Assembly: GCA_037974665.1 (NCBI GenBank)
Contig: CM075768.1
Span: 3,064,501-3,128,500, forward strand
Length of the DNA: 64,000 nt
Direction of reading: 5' to 3'
Origin: Ehretia macrophylla
Taxonomy: Eukaryota; Streptophyta; Magnoliopsida; Boraginales; Ehretiaceae
Shown here: in pieces, positions 13,027-24,813 of the stretch
Numbering within the stretch: the first letter of the stretch is position 1
Layout of the letters: each line of letters begins with the position of its first letter
Notes under the pieces: model-generated
What the model was told of the DNA's origin: nothing
Database searches by the model: none
What the model saw: only the letters and a program-made list of their open reading frames with translations
Program-made: the position numbers and the translations under genes

Positions 13027-13805
13027 GACATACAAACAGTTTAGATACAGACAAGCATGCATTCATAACTTAACTCTTTACAAAACCGCTTATCATGCCA
13101 CTCCATGATAGCTTTTAAGTATTCTTAGAAATTGAAAACAACCAGTCATTCACTCCCAAGCATGCGAAGCAGCTAATAGCAGAAATATAAGTTATTACAT
13201 GCCATGGTTCTAAATCTACCACTACAACATCTATCCCTCAATTTGCAAACTATATAATATACACATATCACTTAGGTTACAAAATAGAACATAAAGTAAA
13301 GAAAACAAGTCCTACTCTCATCAACAAGAACATAGTCCACCTCAAGCAACTAGACACAGCAACTAATGCAACTCCTCCAACTGCGCCACCTGAAACATGT
13401 TAGCGAGGTATGAGCAACCACTGTTGCCCAGTGAGGAATAAGGTCCCGGGGTGTGCAATGCGACAAGTAATACAGTTAACAACAATAACAATTGAGCAAA
13501 TCAAGAAACAATGATAGCTTAAATAACCACATATTTGAAAGGATACATTTCTCATAACCCCTATACACTAATCTTCACTGGTCTTCATTCACGATCCACG
13601 AACCACGATCATGATCACGATAAGCCGGCATAACCCCAAACACTCTAGTTGGTGTACTCCGGATGTACACCGATAATCCTACGACCCAACATCCCCTGGC
13701 AATCTCCGGACCAGGCGAATGAGGGACTAGGGCATGGAGTTTGAATATCCACCGGCAAGCCCTCTGCCGCCCAACTGATATTCAACACAACTGCCCCTGA
13801 CACTA

Positions 13806-13819
13806 TGGTTGCGCAACCA
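13806..13819. other. 14-bp perfect palindrome TGGTTGCGCAACCA
   Basis: The same palindrome occurs at 48985-48998, 52236-52249 and 57091-57104. A 12-bp core is at 24414-24425, TGGTTGCACAACCA is at 8013-8026 and GGTTGCAACC is at about 37313-37322. It always lies between H1 and the GC-rich island of an LTR. It could be a dimeric protein-binding site; no binding protein is known to me. Confidence 0.6.
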
Positions 13820-15734
13820 CGATGCAATGCACTTAAAAATGACAAATTAATAGCAATAATATAAGCATTAACACATAGGAGGATCAACAAAGTAGGTTGA
13901 CCTCGATGCAAATAGAATAGAAGCAATTATAGAAGCTAATAAGCAGTTTACAAAGGAACATATACAAAATAAGCATAGAATCATACCAAAAGCTCCAAAT
14001 CAATTTAAAATCACATATAAACACTCAAGAAGTCATACCATGGGTTTAGAAGTATGAGACAACCGAAATAGCACATAAATCCCTTTGTTTTTCAAACTAT
14101 TTCTCTTCCAAACCAAGGTTAATGATTCCATTTTCAAGGGAAACTCTCCCAACCTTCTAACTAACCCTCAAGGTACCCTCTCAACCCTCTAACTCATTCA
14201 AATGGCTGCGATTTCCCCGAAAGCCCCAAATTCCCTCTTATGGCTTTAAACTACACATACATTGTCCGGGCTTCAAACAAGGGATATCAAGGCTTCTATA
14301 GCACCTAGGTAGCTTAAGGATACTAGAATTGAAGCCCGAATCCACCCGGATTCGCATGAACCCCGAAACCCCTTTGTTAAAGTCGGCTATTTCACGTTTT
14401 ATGCGATTCTAGAGCAATTCAAGTGCACGGGGCTATTAGACTACCTTCATTAGCACCTAAGGCATCTATTAAGAGTGTTAAATCAAGCTAATATGTGCAA
14501 TTACACAAAACCCTAGAAAAACGTCACTATTCACCTCATAAATTCAAATGACGATTCCAACCGTTTAAAATGTGAACTAATAGCTCAAATGTGTTCTCTA
14601 GCACTTATATACAAGGTATAATAGCATAGATAAGCTTTGCAATAGCATTTGATAACATTTTCAACAAATCAAGAAAAATGTAACATTTTAGATATGCATA
14701 AAAAGTCATGAAAACCCTCACCAATTGCGCGTAGGAACTCTCGGGAGGCTAGCAAACACCCTAAACTACTTGCTCCTAGCTTGGCTTGGCTTGGCTTGAA
14801 GATTTGATGAGCAAAATCCTCTCATTCTCCTCCTACACTATTCTCGGATTTGCTACAGTGATTTTTCAGCATTTTTTTTGTTTTGTTCTTTGCTAGTTAT
14901 GAGCTAAGGTGGGTAATATAGGGTGCATAGTTGGGTGGGGTCAAGTTTGGGTATTTAAAAGGTCACTTATAATGCGCGTAGTAAGCTTAAAACGAGCCTA
15001 AAGTGAAGCATGTGTGCTAGTTAATTAAAACTCTAAGTTAGTTACGTAACACTATTCATTGAACTACTAAAATCATTTTCTAAACGAGCGCTCCTATCGC
15101 TTCTAGTTCAATTGCACATTTTTCTCACTCCTTTAACAATTAATATGATTTAATAAAAATGTTAATTCACTAATAGAATGTAGTTTGAAAACGGAGTGAA
15201 TAGTAGCTACAGAAGTCAGTTAGTAAAGTACAGAAGTAAATGCGCAAGCAAGGGATGCATCAGTAATTGAATGCATGGCTAAATCTCGGGCGTCACAATA
15301 GTGTTCTAATCTTGAAATTGGAAATAGTCTAATATGTTGTATTAGGATATTTCTAAATTTAAGAAAGATAAAAGTTGATTATATATTGATATAATACTTT
15401 TAAAGGACTATTGGGCTAGAGTTAATGTATGTGGACCTTAAAAGACAAGTTGATTTGGGCTTATGCCTTGTGTACATCTGCTTATGCTTGATTTTAACCT
15501 ATTGGGCCACTTTGTGTTAATGGGCTATGGACTTGTGTTTTTCTTTAAGTTTTGGACTTGCATATGAATGTTATTAATTATAATGGGTTATGAATTAATG
15601 GGTCATCATGTCTTGCGCTAATAAAAGGTGTTTTATGATTATGCAAAAAGTATGAGCTTAGTTTAATTTTTCATGTTTGATGAGTAGATTAAACTTGAAT
15701 GCTAGCAATTTTATATGTTGATTATTATATATAT

Positions 15735-15969
15735 TGTGGTGAACCCATCCCACATCGGAAGGTTACGAGCTGGGACTATTGAATATATAGTGCGGGGTTC
15801 CGCCTTATATTCGACAAGAGGCCTTTTCCCGTGGAAACATAGGGGGAACAAAACCGTGAGGGGCCCAGTGGGGTAACCTAGAGCGGACAATATCTTGTTG
15901 GTGTGCATCGCTGGTGTGCCTCTGCCTTGGACCCTTGTGGCCAGGTATTCGCTTAGCCGGGGTGTTACA
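15735..15969 (+). repeat. TRIM 5' LTR (235 bp)
   Basis: TG...CA bounded and directly followed by ttaag and the PBS. The minus-strand frames in this region are non-coding shadows that repeat because the LTR repeats. Confidence 0.95.
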
Positions 15970-16044
15970 TTAAGTGGTATCAGAGCGGGCCTTCCTTTGC
16001 ATCAGTGACCCGCGAGGGCGCTGGGTCCTCCTAGTGGGGGCGGA

Positions 16045-16279
16045 TGTGGTGAACCCATCCCACATCGGAAGGTTACGAGCTGGGACTATTGAATATATAG
16101 TGCGGGGTTCCGCCTTATATTCGACAAGAGGCCTTTTCCCATGGAAACATGGGGGGAACAAAACCGTGAGGGGCCTAGTGGGGTAACCCAGAGCGGACAA
16201 TATCTTTTTGGTGTGCATCGCTAGTGTGCCTCTGCCTTGGACCCTTGTGGCCAGGTATTCGCTCAGCCGGGATATTACA
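16045..16279 (+). repeat. TRIM 3' LTR (235 bp)
   Basis: Same length as its partner, preceded by the purine tract. The terminus changed from GGGGTGTTACA to GGGATATTACA by two transitions. Confidence 0.95.
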
Positions 16280-17278
16280 TATATGATATAAGTAATCATG
16301 CATATTTATTTACCTTGGTGAATGGTAAAATTAGATCATGGATTTGGGCTTTAGGGTCAAAAGTTATTGGGTTGTAATTTGAGACATAAGTCTCAATTTT
16401 ATTTTTGTCATTTGAGAGAATTATGTAGTGAGGACTTCTATGTAATTCTTCAAAAGAAACTTGAAAGAGGCCCAATGGACTTTTTCAAGGAGTTGGAGGC
16501 CCAATGGAGATTTCAAGGAGTTCAAGATCTTTTAAATAGAATAGTTTAATTTCTTTAAGCCCAAAACCCAAGCCCATGATCCACCATTCATGCTATAATT
16601 ATTATTATTAGCTTATAGTATGTTGAATGCATGATTATTTGATGAGATTATAATGACTCCCTGTGTGCAAACAAATATTAGATTAACAAAAATAGTGAAA
16701 TGAGTTTTATCGTAGTCCTCCGCCATCCTAGGATATTTAATAAGACCTAAATGAATACAATCCATTCTTACCAAAGGTAGATGATTTGTTTCAAAGTAAG
16801 TTTATTAAAATCGCTAGAATAAAACATAGAGATGTGGTTATCTTCCAAAATCTAACAGCCAATTATAGCCACAAAGGCTTGAGGTTATTGATTCAATTTG
16901 TCGGATAACTCAGTGATGGCGGGTACAATCTAACTAGATCACCTAATCAATTATAACCACAAAGGTTTGAGATCAAGTGATTTAGGGACTAAAGTAGATC
17001 ATGCCCTATTTAGAGAAATAGACAACAAAGCGTTGTTGACCTTTAGTACTTGTATTTCAATTATAGCCACAAAGGTTTGAGGAATACATGAGATCAATGG
17101 AACTTGGTCATCCCACTTAGAGTCTTCTCATAGATTCATGTTTTCTCATTAAGGAAGTATGAGATTTAAAACAAATAGTGGCAGTAGCTATTTTATCTTG
17201 CAATTTAATAGCTTACATATATTCTTGTTAACCTGCAATCTTATTTTCTGTTATATTTATTTTTTTTGCAGTTTGTAA

Positions 17279-17330
17279 ATGACATCATTCATAAATTCTA
17301 GTTTGTCCATCCTTAATCATGATTACTTAA
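17279..17330 (+). pseudogene. E1 copia Gag, N-terminal 17 codons
   Basis: The ATG at 17279 opens the frame that resumes at 35852 on the far side of E2; the copy of cttaa at 35847-35851 is target duplication. The start is chosen because it lies just behind a leader ending in a splice-acceptor-like TTTTGCAG, and because the downstream piece then continues in frame into the conserved GPNFxxW Gag motif. E2 inserted after codon 17, so the gene is broken here. Confidence 0.75.
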
Positions 17331-18787
17331 TGTTAAAGATATGCCCTAATGCTACATATTTGGATGACATATATTGGGGCATTTTGACATTAACTTGTAT
17401 GTTATGCCATTCGTGTCTATATGTGTGTTTTCATATTGACATATTTAGGACATTCATATTCTCCTTATTTCTGTGTATGAATGAGTCCCTAGTATTTTCA
17501 TTAGAGAAATGTATTCTAAAAGCATTTAGAATATGTTGGCGTATTTCCTTAATATGATAAATACTTAAAATATTCATAGTCCTTAGATTATTTGATCGGG
17601 ACTTCAATAATCTATTACGGACTATCACATGTGTTGTTATATTTTATTAACATTGGAATGTTAATGATAAAAGATAGTGAGTCACGTGCCATAACAGCAT
17701 AACGATGCGACTAACAAACATGTGGATGACTATTAGTTGAATAGATCATTGAATGTGACGTGAATAACAAATTACATGACTTTGGATTAATAATTTGTTA
17801 TTCGTTCCGATTGTGCATGTAATCTTTAGACTTGAGACATTACGGTTGTCATATGTATTGGGGTTTGATTCAAGCGTTTGGATAATGCCTGTCTCGACAA
17901 ATGAGATGAGATACGTCTTCTCGCAGTTTCATTCGTCTGGTATAGTGATTGACAGGTAGTGGTCAAGATAGGATCCATTAACCTCCGGCATGAGGTGATG
18001 TCCTATGCGATCCAAGTTTGGTTGTTGAATGAGGAAGTCCTTGGCCAAGGCATGAATGATGGAAATGGGTTTTTCCATGTGTTATCTCTCATTCCACCAT
18101 TTGGATCGATGCATTGTTTCGAGTCTATGAACTTAATCGGATCATGGTTCTTGCTCGACGGGACAACTAATGGAAGGATGGAATTGCATGATAATCGGCG
18201 ACCATAAATAGATTCATTTGAATAAGACTTCATTGCTTTATAAACTGTCTTGATACGTTGATAGCTAGAACGTCACTCAAGAACTCTGAAGGTATTTTGA
18301 GAATGACGGGATATATTCTCTAAACAAATCGAATAGTTTGATTAATATTGAAAGTGTTCAACGTTTCTTTAGTGCTATATAGCGGTGAATCTAAAAAGTC
18401 ACACACATTCAAGCATCATGAATCGGGTTTCTGTAATGAGCTTACAATGAGTTAGGAAACGTTAAGGAGTTAACATTGTTGTGTTTGGTCATTAAGGTGT
18501 AATGGGCCAAAAGTATAATTATTGAAAGTATTGGGGCCAAAGTATAAATATAAAAAGTTAGTTTCCAATAAATTAATCTAATATTGATTATGATTAATTT
18601 AATTATATGTATATTTACATATATATATAATTAACAAAAGAAGATGAAATCTTCCATTAAAATAAGTCAATGGAAGATGACATCCAATGGCCAAGATTTG
18701 ATCTTGATCTTAAATCTATGGCTAGGATTAATACTTGGCAAGTTAGTGGAGAATTACATATTCTTCCACTATAATATTCAGCCCAAT

Positions 18788-18853
<66 letters not shown>

Positions 18854-19521
18854 CATAATTACACAAGACACAAAGTTGCATAGGAGACATAAATGTATGG
18901 AAAGCTACAAAGTGCATTACACAAGAATGCCTAGAAAGCTTGAATGCATTGAAGACTACATATGCATCAAACACAAGAGTGCATAGAGATAATATATGCA
19001 TAATAAACATGTAGAGAAGAGAGAGAAGACACATTGCAAGAACTAGTGGAAAAATTCTGCACTTTTTTCCTCTTCATTCTCTTCTTCTCTCATTGTATTT
19101 TCAGCCAAGAGGTGTAGTCTTGGGCAGCCTTGTTCTCTAGCATTCTACTCTCATGTAAGCTCATATTTCCACCTAAATAGCTAGCACAAATATTTGGTTT
19201 TGTGGAGAAGAACTCGTGGATGCTTGTGTGGACCAACTAGAGCCCTTGTGCTTTCAAGGGATGGTTTCTTCAATCAAGTGAACAAAATTTCATATTTGTG
19301 GCTTCCTTGAGTTGTCTACAAGAGGTATATCTTCGTCTATCTCTTGTTCATTCATATATATGCTTCTATATGTTGTAGATATGTTGATTACATGGACTAG
19401 ACATAAGGCATTATGGTGAATACAAATGATATGTATTGCTGGAAAATTTTTGAAATTGACGTTTTTGCTTCCGCTTAGCTTATATATATGTTGTGATTCA
19501 CCTATTGCAATGGTCCTTTCA
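17331..19521 (+). repeat. E2 5' LTR
   Basis: 2,191 bp, with an AT microsatellite at 18787-18852 that is longer than in the 3' LTR. By eye the two LTRs differ by a few percent, mostly transitions. Frames such as 17959-18207 recur at 34303-34551 because they lie in the paired LTRs; they are not genes. Confidence 0.93.
18787..18852. repeat. (AT)n microsatellite
   Basis: About 66 bp of nearly pure AT in the E2 5' LTR. The same site in the 3' LTR (35139-35175) is about 37 bp. Confidence 0.95.
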
Positions 19522-22500
19522 AGTGGTATCAGATCCTAGGATATGTAGTCCATGTAATCACATATATGTATGCTTAAGGTTTCTAGAGTTTTGAGCACAA
19601 GAGAACTAGAACACAATCCTTGTATGTTTGATGCTTAGAAGTTTTCTGAAAAATGTTTCTGTGCACTGTTTTTGCGTTACTGTTTTGACATATTAAATGT
19701 TGTTGTTTGGGGCTGATTTTTTGGTATGTTATGCTATAGAGATAGTAGAACATTTCATCCTCTAATATGCATCTCCTAATTTCATGGTTAAGATTTTCAT
19801 TTTTGGCAAAATCAGTAAGTTCACTGATTCTCGCGTAAAGCTGGACAGTTTGCGCAGTTGTGTTCTAAGAGGCATAACTTAGTCAATTTAACCCCGAATC
19901 GAGTTTCATTTGATTCTAAAACTATCTACACTCGAAGAGATACATCTCTGTAAAATTTCAGAATTTTTGGAGATCTGTAGATAGGCTAACCGAATCAATA
20001 TAATTAGTATATACGCAGTAAGTTTGTGATGGGTCATAAATTTGAATGCCATGGCTAAATGATTGGATTTTGGTTTAGCCCAATGGGCATAAAAATCAAT
20101 GAGCTTAAGTCTAATAAGATTAGATGTGTTTTTCTTAGTGAAGATTAAAAATTAAGCCTAGGAACTCATATTGGGCCATGAAATGATAAAGGATTTGTAT
20201 TAGGCCTTATTCAACAAGTATGTGCTTAAAATTGGTTTTTTCTAGTTTTTTTGTGTTGTTTAACATGAGATGTTAAAATCTCAAGATATGAAACTTATTG
20301 CAATCATGCTATCATTTATTTTATGTATAGAATACATTATTTTATGTTACCTTGCTTGTTTAGCTTTCTTGAGTTTATGTATATGATGCATATCTCATGA
20401 TTTATGAGCTTTGATCTTACATTGTGATGTTAGATGATGATAAATGGTGATTTGATCATGGACTTGGTTAATGAATGGTTAGTTAGTTGTAATTTCATTA
20501 AATGGCATTTAACTAATTCTATCATTCATTAGTATGTAATTGAGGCATAAGTCTCGTTTTATTTTCTTGCAATTGAGAGTGGGAAACTCCAGTTTTCGTC
20601 TTTGCCTCAATTTGCATGTCTTTGCCTCGATTTGCGTGATTTGACCTGTTTATGTGTTATATGAATTAGAATGTTCTAAATATGTGATTTATATTCCAAA
20701 TACATGCTATATGTGCATTCATAAAATTTTCATCAAAATCAGCACCATAAATTTTATCGTCGGTTTTTGTGAATAGTATTTTAAACGCACGTCCTATAAA
20801 ATTTTTACACAAGTATTTTAAACATCTTAAAACCTAGTCCTTTATTATTAATAGACTCATGTTTGATAAAAATTGATTCTGAAACGAAATAGTAATTTAA
20901 ATAGACTTTTCGGGCGAAAAATAGTGTTTTTGAGCCAAATAGTGATTTTTTCTAAACCCGATTCTTGCATTGACTTTCGTTGACCTAGTATATATTAATA
21001 TAAATGTATTTATATGTGGTATTAAATGATTTTAGATTAATTGTGCATTCAAAAGACATTTGAAAACAAATAATATGACTTTTCACTTTCTTTTGCAAAA
21101 ATCAAATTTTTTTAACCGAGTCGGGTGTAAGTCTATGCTTGTGAAACTTGTTGTCAACTAAAAATATACTACTTAAAAATAGTCTAAGTGTTAATTGCAT
21201 TTGGGTGAGCAAAAATAGTATAAAAACAATTAAAAGACTAAAAATACTAACTTTGACTTTGCAAATTTTGTTGACCTTGAGCTTATATCATCAACACATA
21301 TTAAAAACAAAGCAAACACACTCATAAAACACACACATTACCGAAAATCCATGAGGAAGAAGAAAGAAGACATTTTCAAGGTTTTTCAAAGCATTTTTCA
21401 CATAGATTTTGTAATTCAAGTCCAAATCACTTCATTCAAAGCTTGATTTCACTTGTTGGGCATCCATTCTACATCTTTCTTGCATCAAAACACATCAAAG
21501 GTGAGAGAAAAATTCTAGATCTCAAAATGTCATTTTTTATGTTTTTGCATATAATTGAATTTTGAACCGTTAGAATGTTGAATTGATGTTATATTATTGC
21601 TCAGTGCATGCTAAGGATCGTTTATATGTGTTTATATAAGATTTGAATCGTTGTAGCATGAATTTTATTTTTCGGGTATTAAAAGTTGAGTTGTTGGCTA
21701 TTGGTTGAATATCTAGAGTTGTGGTTGTTGGAATCGATTGTTGTTAGCTTATAAAAGTTTGTTAAATACGTGGTAGTAATGTTGTAATGCCGAAATTTTG
21801 ATTGCAATGTCGGTGTGAAAGTCTGAAAATTTCAGCCATGGTGCATTAGGGTTGTTGGGCTTGATTTGGATGGATTATGGTTGGTTTCCGAGGGGGCTAA
21901 TGTTGTTGATTGAGTGAGTGAGTGTTAAAAACTGGTTTGGAGGTTATCGGATTAGTAGAATGTAAGTTATGACTTTTAAAAGTTTGGGTTGCCTTTCTTT
22001 AAAGTGTTGAATTATGCCTTTGGTTGTTTGGGTGGTGTTTGTGTGACACCCCGAACCCAGCACTTCATTAATTGCATTCATTAAATGGTTAACTTAGATG
22101 TAATTTAGCTAATTACTTTATTTTTTTTCATATTTTCATAAATTCAACTGTTTCTGTTCATGCATTTTATATTTTTATAAAATACTACATATTTTTGGGG
22201 GACTATAGCCCCTGACCGTGCGTGCATTGCATATCAGGATCAACGGAAAAAAATTCGCGAAATGTCTGATAAATAGTACCAGCGGAATTTTTCCAGATTT
22301 TTCAGATTTTTGGCATTTTGTTTTGCTGAAATTTAATCACCAAAATGACCCATTTACCCTTACTAAAATACCCTAACTGCTTGACCTACCCTTTGACCAT
22401 TTCATGAGAATATTATAAGCCTACAAACAAAAAAAAAAATGGCCAAAAAAGAGTTACGGGAATAGTAACTTCTCAAAAAAAAAAAAATTACTCCTTGCTT

Positions 22501-23447
22501 CATTTTTGCTTCCATTGCTTCTCAAATTGGTTGTGCTTCATCCTTAAGACCTTAAGACCATTCTTTGATCTTCAAAAGAGGTGAGGGTGCATTATATTTT
22601 TGTATTAAATTCAATTAAAGTTTGTATTATTATTTTTGTGATCTAATATTGTAGTGGTTTAATTCTTGTTCCGTTGATTCTTATATGCTCTAATGACTTC
22701 ATAGAATATGTTTGATGGTTTAAAATGCTTGTTGAATACTTGAAAATGAAAATGGCACTTGGGGAAGATGATGAATAGTGCTAAACTAGGGTTCCGAAAA
22801 AAGTTACAATTTAATTCGATTCGAGGCTTCTAGTAGTTGCTAATTAGGTCCATAAGCGTGGGAAAAATATTAATTGCACTTGCTATGTTCAAAATTTGAG
22901 AAATTTGATCAAAATAGGCTACTTTAATAAGGGGTTTCGGGTTTAACTTGAATCCAGGCACGTTTCGAGGTTATGGCTAGTCTTTATTAAGTATTGAAAC
23001 CTTAGAAGTGCTTTCGTTTCGCTTGTTTGGGTTCCGAAATTGGTACTTGTAGTATAAACTCACAAAGAGGCATTTTTGGTGTTTTCGTGTACTTGTGCTC
23101 TAGGTTATGATTTGGAGGCTCTAAATAAGGTATTTAGGTATCCTTAGATTAGTAGGATGGTTAGCTAGCTTAACTTGATCATTGAATTCCGATAGGAAGC
23201 TAAATAGCCTAGTTGAACAAAGGAGAAATGAATGAATTAATTGCTTTAGTACTTGTATTGCTTTGTAGTTGCTCCTAGAGTGTCTAAATGCTATTTTAAG
23301 GTATGTGTGAGCTTTTGGTTAAGTTTTGTGAAAAGTATAATATTGACCCCTTTGTGTTCGCATAGTTAATTTCATGATAATTGCTTTATAATTGAGTAAT
23401 TAAATGTTTATATGCCTTTGTGTAGTGTACGTATTAGAGTAGTGAAG

Positions 23448-23581
23448 TCTCGTGAATTAAGTTGCTTGGTTTACATGGCTTTGGTTGAGTATGGATTTAG
23501 AATGGACTAAAGGATCTCGTGAATTAAGTTGCTTGGTTTACATGGCTTTGGTTGAGTATGGATTTAGAATGGACTAAAGGA
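23448..23581. repeat. 67-bp perfect tandem duplication
   Basis: Units 23448-23514 and 23515-23581 begin TCTCGTGAATTAAG and are identical as far as I can compare. They lie within the solo LTR 22042-25421. Confidence 0.95.
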
Positions 23582-24321
23582 ACTAGTAATGAACCATGGT
23601 AATAATTGTTGTTAGTTGATTCTTGATTGATTAGATAAATGTTTAAATGTACTTATGTAATAAGTTCATCTATTCGGAGAAGTTGTGAGTTAAGTTATAT
23701 TGATACTAGTTAAAGATTGAGTAAACATGTTTATATTGCTTATTAATTGCATTATATGTGTAAAGATACGCTTATATAACTTATTGGTTAGATGTTATGT
23801 AGTATTTCTACTTATATGAATGGCTATGTATATATTATTTATTATGCTATTGTCTTTGTCTGATACTTGAAAATTAAAGAATGTTGCATATGTGATCACT
23901 TGAGTTTATGTATTGTTCAAATATTGATTAGAATGATTGTTAAACCATGAAATATATTGTTAGTTATGTGAATTAAAGGGAATCAAATAGAGTTGGATAA
24001 ATTAATGGCTTTATGAACTAGCTTTAGTTGAGAATAAGAAATCACTTATTATAAATATAGTTGATTGTATTAGGTAGTGATAATTTGAAGGGAATTGATG
24101 ATTTTGGAGAATATTGAGGGAATCTTGGCTTAATTCGCGCAGGTTTGGCTTCCTAAAAGGTGAGGGATCATTTCTATGTGCATTCTATGTGTCTTATCTT
24201 GTTATATGCTAAATATTCGATACTAAGTGATTTAAGTGTTTTAGTTGGATTAGTTTAACAATTATAGACTAATGAATGTATCATATTTCATCGTATGGCG
24301 TGTTTGATGATGTGTGTGCTC

Positions 24322-24346
24322 GAGGACAACCTCTTTTGTTGTCCTC
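24322..24346 (+). other. hairpin H1, perfect 9-bp stem
   Basis: The arms are GAGGACAAC and GTTGTCCTC, loop CTCTTTT. It is the cleanest stem among the family A versions of H1. Confidence 0.7.
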
Positions 24347-24793
24347 CTTGTTTGTATATCAGCTTATTTTGTTATATTGTTATTATTATTGCTTCCTGTG
24401 TTATCGAGTCAATGGTTGCGCAACCTTATCGTCGGGGCAGATGCGATGGGCCTCTCTGGGCGGCAGCGGGCTTGCCAGGGTTGGTTGCTCTAGCTCCGTA
24501 CCCTATTCCCTCACTCGCCTGGTCCGGAGATTGCCAAGGGGTGTTAGGTCGTAGGATTGGGTACATCCGGAGTACCCTTTGGTGTTTGGGATGCCGGCTT
24601 ATCGTGATCGAGATCGTGGCTCGTGGATCGTGAATGAAGACCAATTGAAGATTGGAGTACTGGGGTTAAGTGAATGTATCATTTTTAATGTGTGGTTACT
24701 TAAGCTTTTGTCATTCTTGAATGGTTTAATTGCTATTATTGTTTAACTATAGTACTTGTTGCATTGCACGCCCCGGGAGACTTTATCCCTCAC

Positions 24794-24813
24794 TGGGCAA
24801 CAGTGGTTGCTCA
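24794..24813 (+). other. hairpin H2
   Basis: TGGGCAAC pairs with GTTGCTCA over 8 positions with one G-U on this (sense) strand, loop AGTG. It is followed 21 bases later by ATGTTTCAGGT, a 3'-splice-site-like string that recurs after H2 in other LTRs. Confidence 0.65.

Larger units (their letters stand above)
12798..15297 (-). mobile_element. solo LTR, family A, TSD atagt
   Basis: It starts TGTAATGCCCCAATCCCTC and ends CTCGGGCGTCACA, with atagt at 12793-12797 and 15298-15302. It has 2,500 bp and no internal region. Sense is minus, judged from the family end that adjoins the PBS in 47789-51220. Features are H3 (13006-13026), H2 (13411-13430), GC-rich island (about 13630-13800), TGGTTGCGCAACCA (13806-13819) and H1 (13879-13904). 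The copy at 56085-58586 is its closest relative in the window. Confidence 0.95.
15735..16279 (+). mobile_element. TRIM (terminal-repeat retrotransposon in miniature), TSD tatat
   Basis: Two direct repeats of exactly 235 bp (15735-15969 and 16045-16279) both start TGTGGTGAACCCATCCCAC and end in TTACA. The 75-bp middle has PBS TGGTATCAGAGC at 15975-15986 and a purine tract AGTGGGGGCGGA at 16033-16044. The flanks are tatat at 15730-15734 and 16280-16284. The repeats differ at nine positions by my count (about 3.8 percent), eight of them transitions. The TCCCACATCGG motif is common in small plant LTRs. It encodes nothing, so it depends on proteins supplied elsewhere. It is inserted in the E1 leader. 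Confidence 0.95.
12076..17278 (+). other. E1 untranslated leader with PBS (interrupted twice)
   Basis: The PBS TGGTATCAGAG at 12078-12088 lies two bases after the LTR. Without the solo LTR 12798-15297 and the TRIM 15735-16279, the leader is about 2.1 kb. Its 3' part has three copies of a 24-base motif like CAATTATAGCCACAAAGG (starting 16860, 16948, 17058), then a pyrimidine run and TTTTGCAG at about 17264-17271, eight bases before the Gag ATG at 17279. This resembles a 3' splice site. The same plan is seen in E2 (27209-27597). I see no coding capacity in it. Confidence 0.7.

Noticed and set aside
15711-16299. Frames repeated at 15711-15908, 15970-16299 and 15974-16186, suggesting a tandem gene
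   Set aside because: They are the two 235-bp LTRs of the TRIM with its 75-bp interior.
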